A stretch of 64,000 nt of DNA from Gnetum montanum (lineage: Eukaryota; Streptophyta; Gnetopsida; Gnetales; Gnetaceae), in NCBI GenBank assembly GCA_015680685.1, contig MNCI01018361.1:688917-752916 (forward strand), written 5' to 3'. Shown piece by piece: positions 22,784 to 33,960 of this stretch (positions within the stretch are counted from its first letter, which is position 1; the number at the start of each line of letters is the position of its first letter). The translations under genes and the position numbers were made by a program. A model generated the notes under the pieces. The model made no database searches. It was not told the origin of the DNA and saw only the letters and a list, made by a program, of their open reading frames with translations.

Positions 22784-24628
22784 TGTTGGTGCAAAAATTT
22801 GGGTCATGAAGGCACACTAACACACAACACCCTTAAAGTGCTCGATTTCACAAGGTTGTTGCCTAGAGTACCTTGCTTATGGGCACGACTAGCCTAAGAA
22901 TATTCCTGGTGGAAGAGGAATGTGACTGATAATTTAAATAAAATTACTAAATTTGAAAATATTAAATTATTTTCAAACAAAAATATCAAAGATGAAATAA
23001 TTTAGAAAGATCATAATATTAAAAAGAAAGCAAAGGAAAGAGAGAACTTAGCATATTCATTAATGACTGCAAGTAGCCATGGTGGTAGTACATAGTAGCT
23101 ATAATAAGTGGTATCGATAACTTGCAGAAAAAACACAATCCAATAATGACTAATAGCAGCAATAGCAAGAAGCATCCAAATAGAAAATCCCTAGGCAATG
23201 AGTTGCACGTAGCAACAGCAACACTATAGTAACACTAATATGGAAAGGAAAAAGGGATGTGAGATTAGGAGATGGTGGGATGAAATAGGAGAAGGAAAGG
23301 GAGAAGGGAAGAAGAAGCAAGATATGGAAAGCAAAAGAGAGAAGCCAAGAGACTTTGCTTTCTCCTCTCTTCCTAATGATTATCTTCATCTATGTATGGG
23401 CTTTTATAGCCCTTATGTTCTTCTCCTCCTTATTTTTCTCCATATGTGCCTATCAATCAACAAATGAGAGTAAGTTAATAATTAATGAATTATAAAATTA
23501 ACTAAGAGTAAACATGGAGATAGTAAACAAAACATATCCATATTTACTTATATATTATGGTTATTATTATTATTATTATATATTTATTCTAAAAAACAAA
23601 ACTCAAAAAAATAAAGAAAAATTGTTGCGATTAAAGGAAGGTAGTGGTAGTACTAAGTTTCGACAGCATTGTGCAACATTGCCAAGGGTTCATAGTAAGT
23701 GATGATGATAGGAAATAGCAAATGCTAACAGAAAGATGGCTATGATGGTGTGGAGGGTGACAACAACCCATAAGGAGAATCGGCATAGCTACAAGATGGT
23801 GATAAGCATGGCAACAGAATGGTGTAGGGAAACAACAGGGATGTAGAGGTCACAGTAGGTAGCAAGGGGATCGATAGAGCAATGAAGTGCTTACGATGGT
23901 GTAGGGTTTGAGTGCAACTTAAGTAGTGAGTGAAATCGTAGCTAAACACATCAGGATTTGGTAGAGTTCCAACAATGTACAGTTTTTTGCAATGGATAGC
24001 ACAAGAATATGGATGACAAGATGACAAGGTAAGGTAGCTAACAAGATTTTATGATGCATGGATCATGGTGCCTGAGGTGCAAGAATGGCAAGAGGTGTAG
24101 GTATTGGACACGATGCATGTGTCTCCAGAATAACACGATGGGAGGTTGGTGATGGCAAGGGACAATGACAATGAATAGGTTTTAGCAACATGGCAGCGCA
24201 AAGGCTAAGAGCAGTAGCATACACGAATAGGTCGTGGTGGTAGAAGACAGTTTGGTGGTAGTGGTAGCTACACAAGAGGGTTCATGCAGCAATGGAAGTG
24301 CAAAATGAAATGTAGTGCCAAATGGGAAAAATGGTGTATTATGGTGGGAGAGTAGCAAAGATCAACAATCATAGTTCTTGTACTAAGTCTTGGCATTAAG
24401 TGGGAGAGGGTTTGAAAACCACAAGTAGGTGAGGTACAAAGTAATGCAACAAGGAATGATGGACATGATGGTGAGTAATACTGGTGTTGTCTAATTGATA
24501 GTGAAAGTTATCTCAGGTTGATGGGAACACCACTTTCAATTTGATATTGCAATTAATAGCTAGTTAAAACTAAGGTTTTGTTATTATGTAGGATACGGCC
24601 CCATTTATAGGTGATGTTGGTGTCAACA
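22784..24628 (-). repeat. 3' LTR of element 1
   Basis: Aligns with 31804-33676. The ends are TGTTGGTG and TGTCAACA on the plus strand. A minus-strand TATAAAAG box lies at 23401-23408. A TTA microsatellite (23560-23579) lies within both LTR copies. Open frames seen here on either strand recur in the partner LTR only because the LTRs are copies. Confidence 0.85.
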
Positions 24629-24645
24629 TCAAGCCCCAACCAAAT
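24629..24645 (-). other. Polypurine tract of element 1
   Basis: On the minus strand GGTTGGGGCTTGA directly precedes the LTR start TGTTGACA. It is moderately purine-rich and correctly placed. Confidence 0.5.
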
Positions 24646-25598
24646 CAACAAAGAAAACATCAAGCATTTCACCAAAATTGTTTTCTAAACACTAAATATA
24701 TCCTATATCACAAATATATATATATATTAGTACATAATAATTATGATTATTCTTAGATAAAATGTAAACCTAATATTACATGCCTTTGGAAACATACCTA
24801 AAGAAGTTAAGTCAAGGCTTTAAGGATTTTATTGAGGGACATAAATAGACCAAGGTACTACCTTGTAGCTCTTCAATACATACGTCAACAAATTTAATCA
24901 TGATATCCTTGGTGCTTTAGCCGAAAGAAGCGAACCTATTATTATTATTATTATTTTATCAAAGGAAAGGGAGGAACTCTAGTTGTATGCCATCATTATG
25001 AACTCAAAGAGTGATCACTATGAGTCATGGTCAAGCATGAGAAAGAATGAACTTTGCATTCCAAGAGTGGGATGCTAGCTCAAATTCTTTATAGCACATT
25101 GTGAATTCCACAAATTGAGTTATCTCATCACAATTTGGGATGGATCATAAAACTATGAAAATAACTCAAAATTATATATGTCATCTTAAATAAATTCAAC
25201 CCAAAGGACAATGCCATGACATCAAGTCAAGTTTAAAGGTAGCACCATGAAACAACATATAGGTAATAGGTAACTTAATAAGATATGATCCTTATGAATT
25301 AGCCTCAAGAAACTCATTTTCAAATTCAGTTAATGAATAAAGAAATAATTACAAGGATTCCCATAATCTATAGAGTACTTTTAATAAAATACTAATTCTT
25401 GAATCCAAAAATCTATTAGGTTTACTTCTAGTTCATGTACCCATATGAATATGGACCTAAAGCTATGTGTTATGCATGATATTACAATAAATATGATATA
25501 AATACAATAAGATGAAATTCATTTTATTCAACTAGGTATGATATCTAATGCAACCTATATGGATATATATAACTATAATTTATTAAATAATTGCTCTA
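24646..25598 (-). other. 3' untranslated region of element 1
   Basis: Nearly 1 kb between the integrase stop and the polypurine tract with no coding potential. It contains a TA dinucleotide run near 24713-24728 and an ATT run near 24938-24956. Confidence 0.5.
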
Positions 25599-26830
25599 CT
25601 AATGTCCACATGGAACACCAATATAAAACTGTTTAAGGTGAAACGCATTGAAGTTTCTTATGAATTTGTTACCTTGAAGATTGGCTATCTTGTAAACATT
25701 AGGGGCTACAACCTCCATGACTTTGTATGGTCCTGACCACAATGATGAGAACTTACTTTGTAGACCATTTTGCCCAGAATCTATATCTCTTTTCAAGAAT
25801 AGATCACCTATTTGAAAGGATTTAGCGAAAAACTTTTTATCGAACCATCTTTCAATAATCGCTTAATAATTTGACAAGTTTTCCATTGCCTTTAAACATT
25901 TAAGTTCAATATCCCAAAGATCATAAGATCTAGTAATGAGATATTCATTAGGATTTAGGTAATCTAGGAAGAACTCATAGATAGGGATTTCCAAGTTGAT
26001 GGGAAATATAGGTTTTTGACCATAAACTAGCTCATAAGGGGTGGTCTTGAGAGATTCTTTGTAATGAATGTGATCTACCCATACAACCCATTTTACTTTT
26101 TCATGCCAAGATTTTGTATTATGACTAATAATCTCTTTAACTCCACCTAGAAGATTTCTATTTGAAGATTATGTTAATCTATTTCCTTGAGGATAATATT
26201 TTGTGATGCATTTGATTAGGATTCCATTATTCATATCCCATTTAGTGATTTTTGGCATGATGAAGGCAAGGCCATTGTCAATCATGAGTACATATGGATG
26301 TCCATATTGAGTTATGATAACTTCCTCAAGAAATTTAATAACCTCACAAGACGTAGCTCTTCTAGTTGGTTTGGCTTCTAGCCAACGTGTAGTATAGTCA
26401 GTTGTCATTCAAATAAATTTATGTTGGCCTAATGATGGTGGATTGATGGCTCCAATAAAATCAAGATCCCGTTGTGTAAAATTTCTTACTTGAATGATGG
26501 GTTGTAGAGGTACTAAGCTCTTAGGGTCTCCTCCTTTGAATATTTGACATTGGACATAAGTTTTTGATATATTATAGGCATTAGTAGTCATATTTGGCCA
26601 GTAACAACCAACTTTTGTAATCTTGTAAGTTAAATATTGATATCTTAAGTGTCCCTCATCATGTAAGCTTTTTACCACATCATTGGCTTCTTCTCTATCT
26701 AAGCACCTAAGGAAAACTCCTTCAAAGTTATTTTTAAAGAGATTACCATTAATCATGGTAAATTCAGAGCGTCTAGATATTATTAGTTTATGTTTGTACC
26801 TAGGTATATCTAAAGGACAATGATGAAAAG
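25599..26830 (-). pseudogene. Integrase of element 1
   Basis: The HHCC zinc region lies in the 26756-26409 block (HDEGH, then C-x2-C in the YVQCQIF context, where the second cysteine is replaced). Catalytic aspartates appear as DLDFIGAI (about 26460) and MIDNGLAF (about 26280). The third residue, a glutamate in a Q-x-E-S-N-like block near 26170, is replaced by a stop. The C-terminal domain ends with GPYKVMEV, YKIANLQG and an N-AFHLKQFY block, the usual gypsy integrase tail before the stop. The enzyme would have joined element cDNA to nuclear DNA. Three main open pieces are separated by stops. Confidence 0.8.
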
Positions 26831-27059
26831 TTGAATAATATTTGAGATCTCCATTCCAAGGGTCATTTAGGACATTTGGTGCAAATGGAACTGATTCATT
26901 ATTTTCAAGTTACAACACACGAATTGCTATGGGTTCAAATGGAACTTTTCATTTTTCTAGTGATGCTTGGGCTATCAGTTTAGTTAAGCCAATTCCTTTT
27001 ACTAGTTTTCCTACCTTCCATTGCATGTCATATTCTTTTAATTTCATAGTGCATTTGGC

Positions 27060-27480
27060 CCTTTTTTAAGAAGGATCTTCAAGCTTTGCTAAAGCAATAA
27101 TAGTGGGGTCTAGAAAAATTACAACAATCTTCAATTTTAAAATGTAAAATTGAAACTTACTTAAAGCTTTAACTAATACATATAGTTTTGTTTCTACGGG
27201 AGAGTATCTTAACTCAGCATCTTTAAGTGGATCAGACATATAAGTGATTGGGTGTTCTATTTTATTAGCTATCTCTTAAGTTACAATGGCATCTATTGTA
27301 TGATCACACAAAAAGGCATTTAGAAAGAAATCATTTTCATACCAAGGGACAACTAAAATAGTAGCTTCAACCACAACTTCTTTTATAGCTAAGAAAGCAT
27401 CTTTGCCTTTAGCAATCCATGTAATGTTCTCATCTTTCTTTAGCATTATGTTAAGAGGTCTTACAAGTTCAGCAAACATT
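27060..27480 (-). pseudogene. Gypsy-type RNase H of element 1
   Basis: The segment starts with the connection region (MFAELVRPLN, then KGKDAFLAIKE) and continues with the RNase H fold: an FLNAFLCDHTIDAIV block, ITYMSDPLKDAELRYSPVE, and LSKFQFYIL. The glutamate-containing LRYSPVE motif is kept. It degrades template RNA during reverse transcription and directly follows RT, as is usual in Ty3/gypsy. It is separate from the second RNase H at 28421-29090. Confidence 0.7.
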
Positions 27481-27499
27481 GGAATAAATTGCCTAATAA

Positions 27500-28400
27500 A
27501 GTTAACCTTCCCAAAGAAAGCTCTTAGATCTCTTGGATAAGGGATAATAAATTTCTAGGATAGCATTAACAAGTTCAAGATCAATAGAAATACCTTCTTC
27601 TATCACTATGTGACTAAGAAATTTACCACTTTGTACACCAAATATAGATTTCTTAGCATTTAATGTCACACCATATTTTCTACATCTTAAAAATATATTT
27701 TTAAGATCTTGAATATGGGTTCCCCTATCGCATGAGAAAACTATTAAGCCATCTAAATAGATAACTATATTTTTCTTAATCATCCCTTCAAAAGTTATAT
27801 CCATAGCATGTTGAAAGTTTGATCTCACATTCAATAATCAAAAAGGCATCTTGGCATATTGAAATGTTCCCCATTTTGTTAAGAAGGTTGTTTTATGTTG
27901 ATCTTTCTTATTCACAAGAATTTGGTTATAACCTGATTATTGATCTAAGAATGAGTACATTTATGCACCATTTACAACTTGAAGTAGCTCTTCCATAAGT
28001 GGAAGTGGATAATTTTCTTTAATCCAAGATGCATTAAGATTTCTAAAGTCGATGCACAATCATATCTCTCTAGATTTCTTACATACGAGAACTAAGTTTG
28101 ACACCCAACTAGAATGTCTTATTGGATATATGATTTTATATTTCAAGAGTTATCAATCTTCTTTTTCATTAAAGGTTTGATTTTAAGATTGACTGGTCTT
28201 AATTTTTATCTAAAAGGTTTAGTTTCAAGCCTAACTGGTATTGTGTGGGTAATCATAAATGGATTATAGACCTTTAAATCTTCATAGGACCAAGCTAAAA
28301 CATCATTGAAATCATGCAACAATGCAATTAACATACCATTTTCATCAAAATGTAAGTATTTACCTATTCGAATAGGGTATTTCTAATTTTTCTTTGTGAT
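27500..28400 (-). pseudogene. Reverse transcriptase of element 1
   Basis: The N-terminal part (about 28390-27840) is decayed but shows the FAWSYEDL-like entry (here LAWSYEDLKVY), the IP...KPFR-K-RPVN block and later QHAMDITFEG. The catalytic box reads IYLDGLIVFS near 27750, so the second aspartate of Y-x-D-D is glycine and the enzyme is dead. It continues with KYGVTLNAKKSIFGV and a GHIV-EEGI-like block (here SHIVIEEGIS). Upstream is the aRNH rather than the protease. Confidence 0.75.
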
Positions 28401-28420
28401 TAAAGTAATTTTACTTTCTA

Positions 28421-29090
28421 CTAATACTTGCTAATCTTTGTGTTATAGGATCTCAATTTCATTACCATTTGAACTTCTCTAGCAATAGCATTGGGTGAAA
28501 CTTCATTAATAAGGATTGAGTCATTTGAATAAGTATGTGAAGCTTCAAAAATTTGATCATAAAACTCCCCTTGACTAGTTTGATGATCATCATCAAATAC
28601 TTTTAAGAATAGCACACTATCAAGGATGGAGTAACAATCAACCTTTTCCATGATGATTTTAGAATCCCAAGCTCCATAAGGAAATGGAAGATCAAGAACA
28701 CAAGAGGCTTGTGCTAAAGCATCAGGAATGTGATTTTCATCTTTATGGACATGTTCTAATGTGATAAGATCAAATTCCTTGAATAATTCCAAGACATATG
28801 TCTTGTATGCTTTCATTAAAGGATCCTTATCTTCACAAATGTTGTTAATTTGATTCACAATAAGTTGTGAATCACTGTAAATCTTTAACTTTAAAAGATA
28901 AAATTCAATAGCATACTTTAATCCATGGATTAAAGCTTCATATTCAGCCATGTTATTTTTCATGGGCTTTGAAAAGTGAATGGTTTTAAGCTTTGGAGCT
29001 TCCCCAGGTGGAATTAACATAATTCTAGCATTGCATCCTCATTTTGATGAGGCTCCATCAATCCTAAGTATCCATGTGTCCAAGTTATTG
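28421..29090 (-). pseudogene. Archaeal/plant-type RNase H (aRNH) of element 1, between PR and RT
   Basis: The minus strand reads WILRIDGASSK (first aspartate), then NNMAEYEALIHGLKYAIE (catalytic glutamate), then KIYSDSQLIVNQI (second aspartate), YVLELF--FD and a closing HIPDALAQ (last aspartate). All four acidic positions are visible, with one stop near the start. This is the second RNase H that marks the Tat/Ogre branch of plant gypsy elements. It lies upstream of RT here, whereas in element 2 it follows the gypsy RNase H. The remaining 60 or so codons after HIPDALAQ have no assigned domain. The frame is otherwise open for nearly 200 codons. Confidence 0.8.
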
Positions 29091-29293
29091 AAATCCAAAA
29101 AGTAAGATCTTTAATCAATATAAGCATTTTCATCATCATAAATTGGATTATCATTTAAGGATTGAATAGTAATGATTTCATTAATATCCTTGTCCTTACT
29201 AATTGGTGGAGGATCACCAAATAAAAGAGTCTTTCTATCCTGCTGGTGGAAAGGTATTGTGTCAATGTGAAGTTCAAAAAGTTCCCTATAAGT

Positions 29294-29880
29294 TCAGTAA
29301 TAGGATGTGGCATGAGTATGAATATAGGGGTTTATGTTAAGTAAGGAGTCATTCATTGCATCTAAATTTTCATCTAGCTTGTATTCGCCAAAGTTAAGAT
29401 CAATGATTCCCATAAAGTCTTCACTTTGATCTGTTGATGTAACATGAGATTCTTTAGGACTTGAGATGACATGATGATGAAAAGGTTCTCTAGGAATTAT
29501 AACATGTTCAGATCCTTCTTTGATCAGAAGAAATATTTCTAAGAAATCAGATCTAAAGAAACCTCCAAATTGGGCACTAGAGGTGTGTGAAACCAACATG
29601 CCATAAGTAGGTATCATATCAACTACTAAGATGTCCATGTGACATGAAAAATTAGGGTATTTCTTTTGAAAAATTTGGATATTTTTAAGTGATCCTACTA
29701 CATAGACATTGGATTTGTCAAGTTGGATAACACTTTAGGTTTGGTAAATCATTTGTGCTCCTAAATTTTTACATACTTGAAGAGGCATTACCTTTACAGT
29801 AGCTCCTAAATCCATTAGAAAATTATGAACATTCTTTCCTAATATAACTAAAGTACTTAGGCAAGAAAGTTGGTCTTTCT
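29294..29880 (-). pseudogene. Aspartic protease and linker of element 1
   Basis: The active-site block FLMDLGATVKVMP (about 29830-29795) is the retropepsin D-x-G-A motif, followed by the VCKNLGAQMI helix. After a stop the frame resumes with ILVVDMIPTYGMLVSHTSSAQFGG, a block found at the end of Tat-like proteases. The protease cuts the gag-pol polyprotein. The C-terminal 60 codons are acidic and form a linker to the aRNH. Confidence 0.7.
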
Positions 29881-29884
29881 TGGC

Positions 29885-31640
29885 CTATTGGTGAAAAATG
29901 GATGTGTTAAGGATTCTAACACCATCTACAAAACGAACTCGTTCCTCATTTGTAGGGGTCTTACCTTTATCTCTAGGTTCATTGATCAATCCATGTAAAG
30001 CTTCTTTTGCTTCCTTAAATGATAATACTTCATACACGGATTTTTTGGCCTTAACCCTTTTCAAATCTTCTATAAGATCATAAGTTTCCATCTCACTCCT
30101 AAGCTCAAGTTGCTTTTGGTTGGAAAGATTATGGATTTGTAATGGTGTTCCAAGTTGTGTTTGTTGTTGAGATGTATTATTGTGGTTTCGTTTGCTAGAA
30201 GGGATGTATGTTCTCCCTTTTGGATTACTAGAGTTATTCATGATGTCACTCATCCTCCTAAATCATGCATTTGTAGGGTTAGGTTCATTGATCATGACCT
30301 ACTCAACGGTTGCTACTAGTTCATTTTCAGTTTCAGTAGGGATTTCTAGAAACATAAGTGGGGCTTTTCCTTTTTGGTTGTTTTGTAATTCTTATGTGAT
30401 ATCCCCATATAAGGCTTGAAATTGAGGGTAATACTTCTTAGAATTTTATCTAGTGTTATGTAACCTACAATATTCCCTAAGGGCTACTTCTCCTAAGTTT
30501 CCATTTACCTCATTATGCTGATTTCTTGTCCAAACATTATTGTGTTTTAGTTCAATCACTTCATTAGAAAGCTTTTGTAGGGTAGCTAAGACTTGATTCA
30601 TTGGGGCTTGATCCTTAACCTTAGGTAAGTTAAAGGTATGTGTAGTCTCAGGGTTAGGGATAGAGGGTATGGAGGAAGGATTGATAATAGATTGAATTAA
30701 GGCCTTCGATTGATCATCATTTAGGCCAAGGTTTTGAGGAAATAAAGAAGAGGAAGTATTTGGACTTTAAATATTTGATAGAGAGTTGAGAATTGGAGGA
30801 TTAGTTTGAAAAGAATTCAAGACTATTGGGGTTTGGAAACCTAAGCTAAGAGTTTTGAATTGGGATTGTAATGAGTTTGTAAGAATGATTTGTTCAAGTT
30901 TGATTACTTTGGACATGCCTCCCTACAAGTTGATGATATTGGGATTAGATTTGATTGCATATGCAAAGAAGGGATCTATGGTTAAGAGGAAAAAGTTTAA
31001 GATTCCTACCGATTATAGTCGCATCTCGCTAGGAACATACAGCAATTTTTGGAGAAACCTTAAATTATAGTTTCTAATTGTTTCTTCACTAAGCTTTCTC
31101 AAGATAGTAAAGTTACTACAAGCTAAAGTGGGGCTAGTAAACTTATCAAATTAAGAAAGAAAACATGATTTGAAGTCATTCCAAGACAAGATTAATGAGT
31201 AGGTAAGGATTAGAAACTATTAACTTGTCATACCTCAAAAGGTAGTGTCAAAAGACCTACATGCCACATCATGTTGAACTATGTTGTGGATGGCTAATAG
31301 TATCTCGAAATTCTGAAGACATTGACTTGCATCATAGAACGAGGAATTGAAAGAAAGGGAACTGTGTTGAAGAGGTTTTGGAATTAGGTTGAAGTTTTAA
31401 AAGTTGAAGGGATTGTTGACCAAAGGTTGGACAACAAGGTTTGCCATGTTTGAAGAATGTGGAAACTTAGATCTAGGTCTTGTAGGAATATGACTTGGAA
31501 AATTATTGGCTAGGATGTTTTTCTTAGTTTGTTGTATTTTCCTAATTTGGGACCTAGTGAAGCCCTTGTTGCCTTTGTTTTTCTTAGTTTGTTGTATTTT
31601 CCTAGTTTGGGGCCTAAGGGCTTCACTAGGTCCAACCATA
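29885..31640 (-). pseudogene. gag of element 1
   Basis: The frame opens with an ATG at 31639. The capsid part (about 31420-31060) includes NNPFNF near its start and W-DFKSCFL, TILRKLSEETIRNYN and RFLQKLLYVP-type blocks of gypsy gag. The region 30850-30250 is rich in N, P, S and Q. The end (30253-29885) is a charged linker reading into the protease. No zinc knuckle was found. The N-terminus contains a 60-bp tandem duplication (31516-31635) giving two copies of an IQQTKKN peptide. Confidence 0.65.
31516..31635. repeat. 60-bp tandem duplication in gag of element 1
   Basis: Two units begin TGTTTTTCTTAGTTTG 60 bp apart and match for most of their length. The period is a multiple of three, so the duplication kept the frame. 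It lies in the predicted N-terminal part of gag. Confidence 0.6.
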
Positions 31641-31779
31641 AACTAAGTTAACAACAAAGGCAATTTTTTAAAAAAATTAAATTTTTTTATTAGAGTAGAA
31701 AGGAAAGGAAAGCAAGGAAATTAAAACTATGACAAGATAGCAAAAGAATGAAAGTTGTTGATGGAAACCGTAATGGTGG

Positions 31780-31796
31780 CCCTCCTTCTAGCACCA
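31780..31796 (-). other. Primer-binding site of element 1
   Basis: Seven bases inside the 5' LTR the minus strand reads TGGTGCTAGAAGGAGGG. The same word, with one change, is at the equivalent place in element 2 (51259-51276), so the two elements use the same primer. I do not assign the tRNA. Confidence 0.65.
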
Positions 31797-31803
31797 AAGA
31801 GGG

Positions 31804-33676
31804 TGTTGATGTGAAAATTCAGGCTATGAAGGCACACTAACACACAACACCCTTAAAGTGCTCAATTTCACAAGGTTGTTACCTAGGGCACCTTGCTTAT
31901 GGGCACAACTAGCCTGGCAATAGTCTTGATGGAAGAGGAACATGGTTGATAATTTGAATAAAATTACTAAATTTGAAAATGTTAAATTATTTTCAAACAA
32001 AAATATTAAAGATGAAATAATTTAGAAAGATCATAATATTAAAAATAAAGTAGAGGAAAGAGAGAACTTAGTAGATTCATTAATGGCTACAAGTAGCCAT
32101 GGCGGTAGTACATAGCACCTACAACAAGTGGTATTGACATCTGGTAGACAACAACACCATCTAATAATGTCTAATAGTAGCAACAACAAGAGGCATCCAA
32201 GTAGCAAATCACTAGGCAATGAGTTGCATGTAGCAACAAAAATCCTATAGCAACACTAGTATGGAAAGGAAAAATGAACATGGGATCAAGAGATCGTGGG
32301 ATGCAATAGGAGACGGGAATAAGAAACAAGATATGGAAAGCAAAAGAGAGAAGCCAAGAGACTTTTCTTTCTCCTCTCTTCTTGATGATTATCTTCATCT
32401 ATGTGTATGGGCTTTTATATCCCTTATGTTCTTCTCCTCCTTATTTTTCTTCATATGTGCTTATCAATCAACAACTAAGAGTAAATTAATAATCAATTAA
32501 TTATAAAATTAATTGAGCATAAATCAAAAGTAAATCAATCAATCAATTATAAAAATAACTGAGAGTAAACATGGAGTTAGTAAACAAAACATATCCATAT
32601 TTACTTATATATTATGGTTATTATTATTATTATGTATTTATTAAAAAAAAGAAACAAAACTCAAAAAAACAAAGAAAAATTATTACGATCAAAGGAAGGT
32701 AGTAGTAGTAGCAGGTTTTAGCATCATTGTGCAACACTACCAAGGGTTCATAGCAGGTGACAATGGCAGGAAGCAGTGAATACTAGCAAAAATACAACTA
32801 TGATGGTGCAAAGGGCAGCAGCAACTCGTAAGAAGAACGGGCACATGTACAGGATGGTGATGAGCATGGCAACAAAAGGATGTAGAGAAATGGCACAAGT
32901 ATAGAAGTCATAGCAGGTGACAATGAGATCAGCAAAGTAGTGAAGTGCTCACAATGGTATAAGATTTGAGTGCAACTTAAGCAATGGGCGAAGTCGCAGT
33001 ACAACATGTGGGGTTTTGGCAAAGTTTTGGCACTATAGGGTTTGCTGCAATGAGCAACGCAGGGGTGTGGATGATGAGACGACAAGGTAAGATAGTCAAC
33101 AAGGTTTTTTATTGTGTAGATCATGGTGCCTAAGGCATAGGAATGGTAGGAGGTATAGTTACTAAATGCAATGCATGTGTCTCCAAAACAAGGTGATGGG
33201 AGTCTAGTGACGAAAAGGGATGGTGGTAGTGAAAGCGTTACAGTAGCATGGCAGTGCTAAGGCTAAGAGCAACAACATACATGAATAGGTCATAGTGGTA
33301 GAATAGGGTTAGTGGTAGCCACACAAGAGGGTTCATGTGACAATGGAAGCGCATAATGACATGCATTGGTAAACAAGCAAAATGACGTATTGTGGGAGAG
33401 CAACAAAGATCGGCAATCATAGTGATTGTATTGAGTCTTTTCACTAAGTGGAAAAGGATTTTAAGACCAAAAGCAGGTGAGGTGCAAAGCAATGTAATAG
33501 GGGGCAATGGGCATGATGATGAGTAGCACTAGTGTTGTCTAATTGACAGTGAAAGTTATCTCAGGTTGATGGAAATAGCACTTTCAGTTTGATATTACGA
33601 TTAACAACCAATTAAAACTAAGGTTTTGTTATCATGTAGGATAAGGCCCCATTTACAAGAAATTTTGATGTCAACA
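31804..33676 (-). repeat. 5' LTR of element 1
   Basis: Partner of 22784-24628. The ends are TGTTGATG and TGTCAACA on the plus strand, so the element begins TGTTGACA. A minus-strand TATAAAAG lies at 32412-32419. The right end abuts LINE sequence. Confidence 0.85.
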
Positions 33677-33953
33677 TAAATATATTGACAAAGGGCTTCA
33701 ACTTTAAGAGAAAGCAAATCTACTTCTAAAAGTAAGATATCATAGGAAGTTTGCATTTTCACTCAAAATTTACATACAAGAAACTATTTTTAAACATTAT
33801 CTAATTTTTTCCAATTATGTGTGAAAAGAAAAGATCCCTAAGCAACACACCCATATAACAATATAGGTTCGATGAGACTACAAAAAAATCTCCTTCTGAT
33901 CTCCCATGCCAAAATTTTTTTCCTACTATAATTATTTATTAGAGAAAATAGAG
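33677..33953 (-). pseudogene. LINE ORF2, middle piece of the interrupted LINE
   Basis: The minus strand aligns with 5900-6130 of the first LINE, sharing the LLYGC block, a WKKLDN-like block and the LEVDLLS-type segment. It lies between element 1 and element 3 and connects the LINE pieces at 63764-64000 and 22080-22783. The last five bases, TAGAG (33949-33953), are the left target-site duplication of element 3. Confidence 0.75.
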
Positions 33954-33960
33954 TGATGAG

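Larger units (their letters stand above)
22784..33676 (-). mobile_element. Element 1: Tat-like LTR retroelement with aRNH before RT
   Basis: A complete element of 10.9 kb with LTRs of about 1.85 kb, a primer site and a polypurine tract. Minus-strand order is gag, protease, archaeal-type RNase H, reverse transcriptase, gypsy RNase H, integrase. It sits inside a minus-strand LINE. The flanks ATAAT (left) and TAAAT (right) agree in three of five bases, so the target-site duplication is decayed. The position of the extra RNase H upstream of RT is unusual; see findings. All coding parts carry stop codons and the element is inactive. Confidence 0.8.

Noticed and set aside
32171-32398. Similar minus-strand small frames at 23150-23389 and 32171-32398
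   Set aside because: They are paired copies in the LTRs of element 1, with low-complexity hydrophobic sequence and no gene signals.
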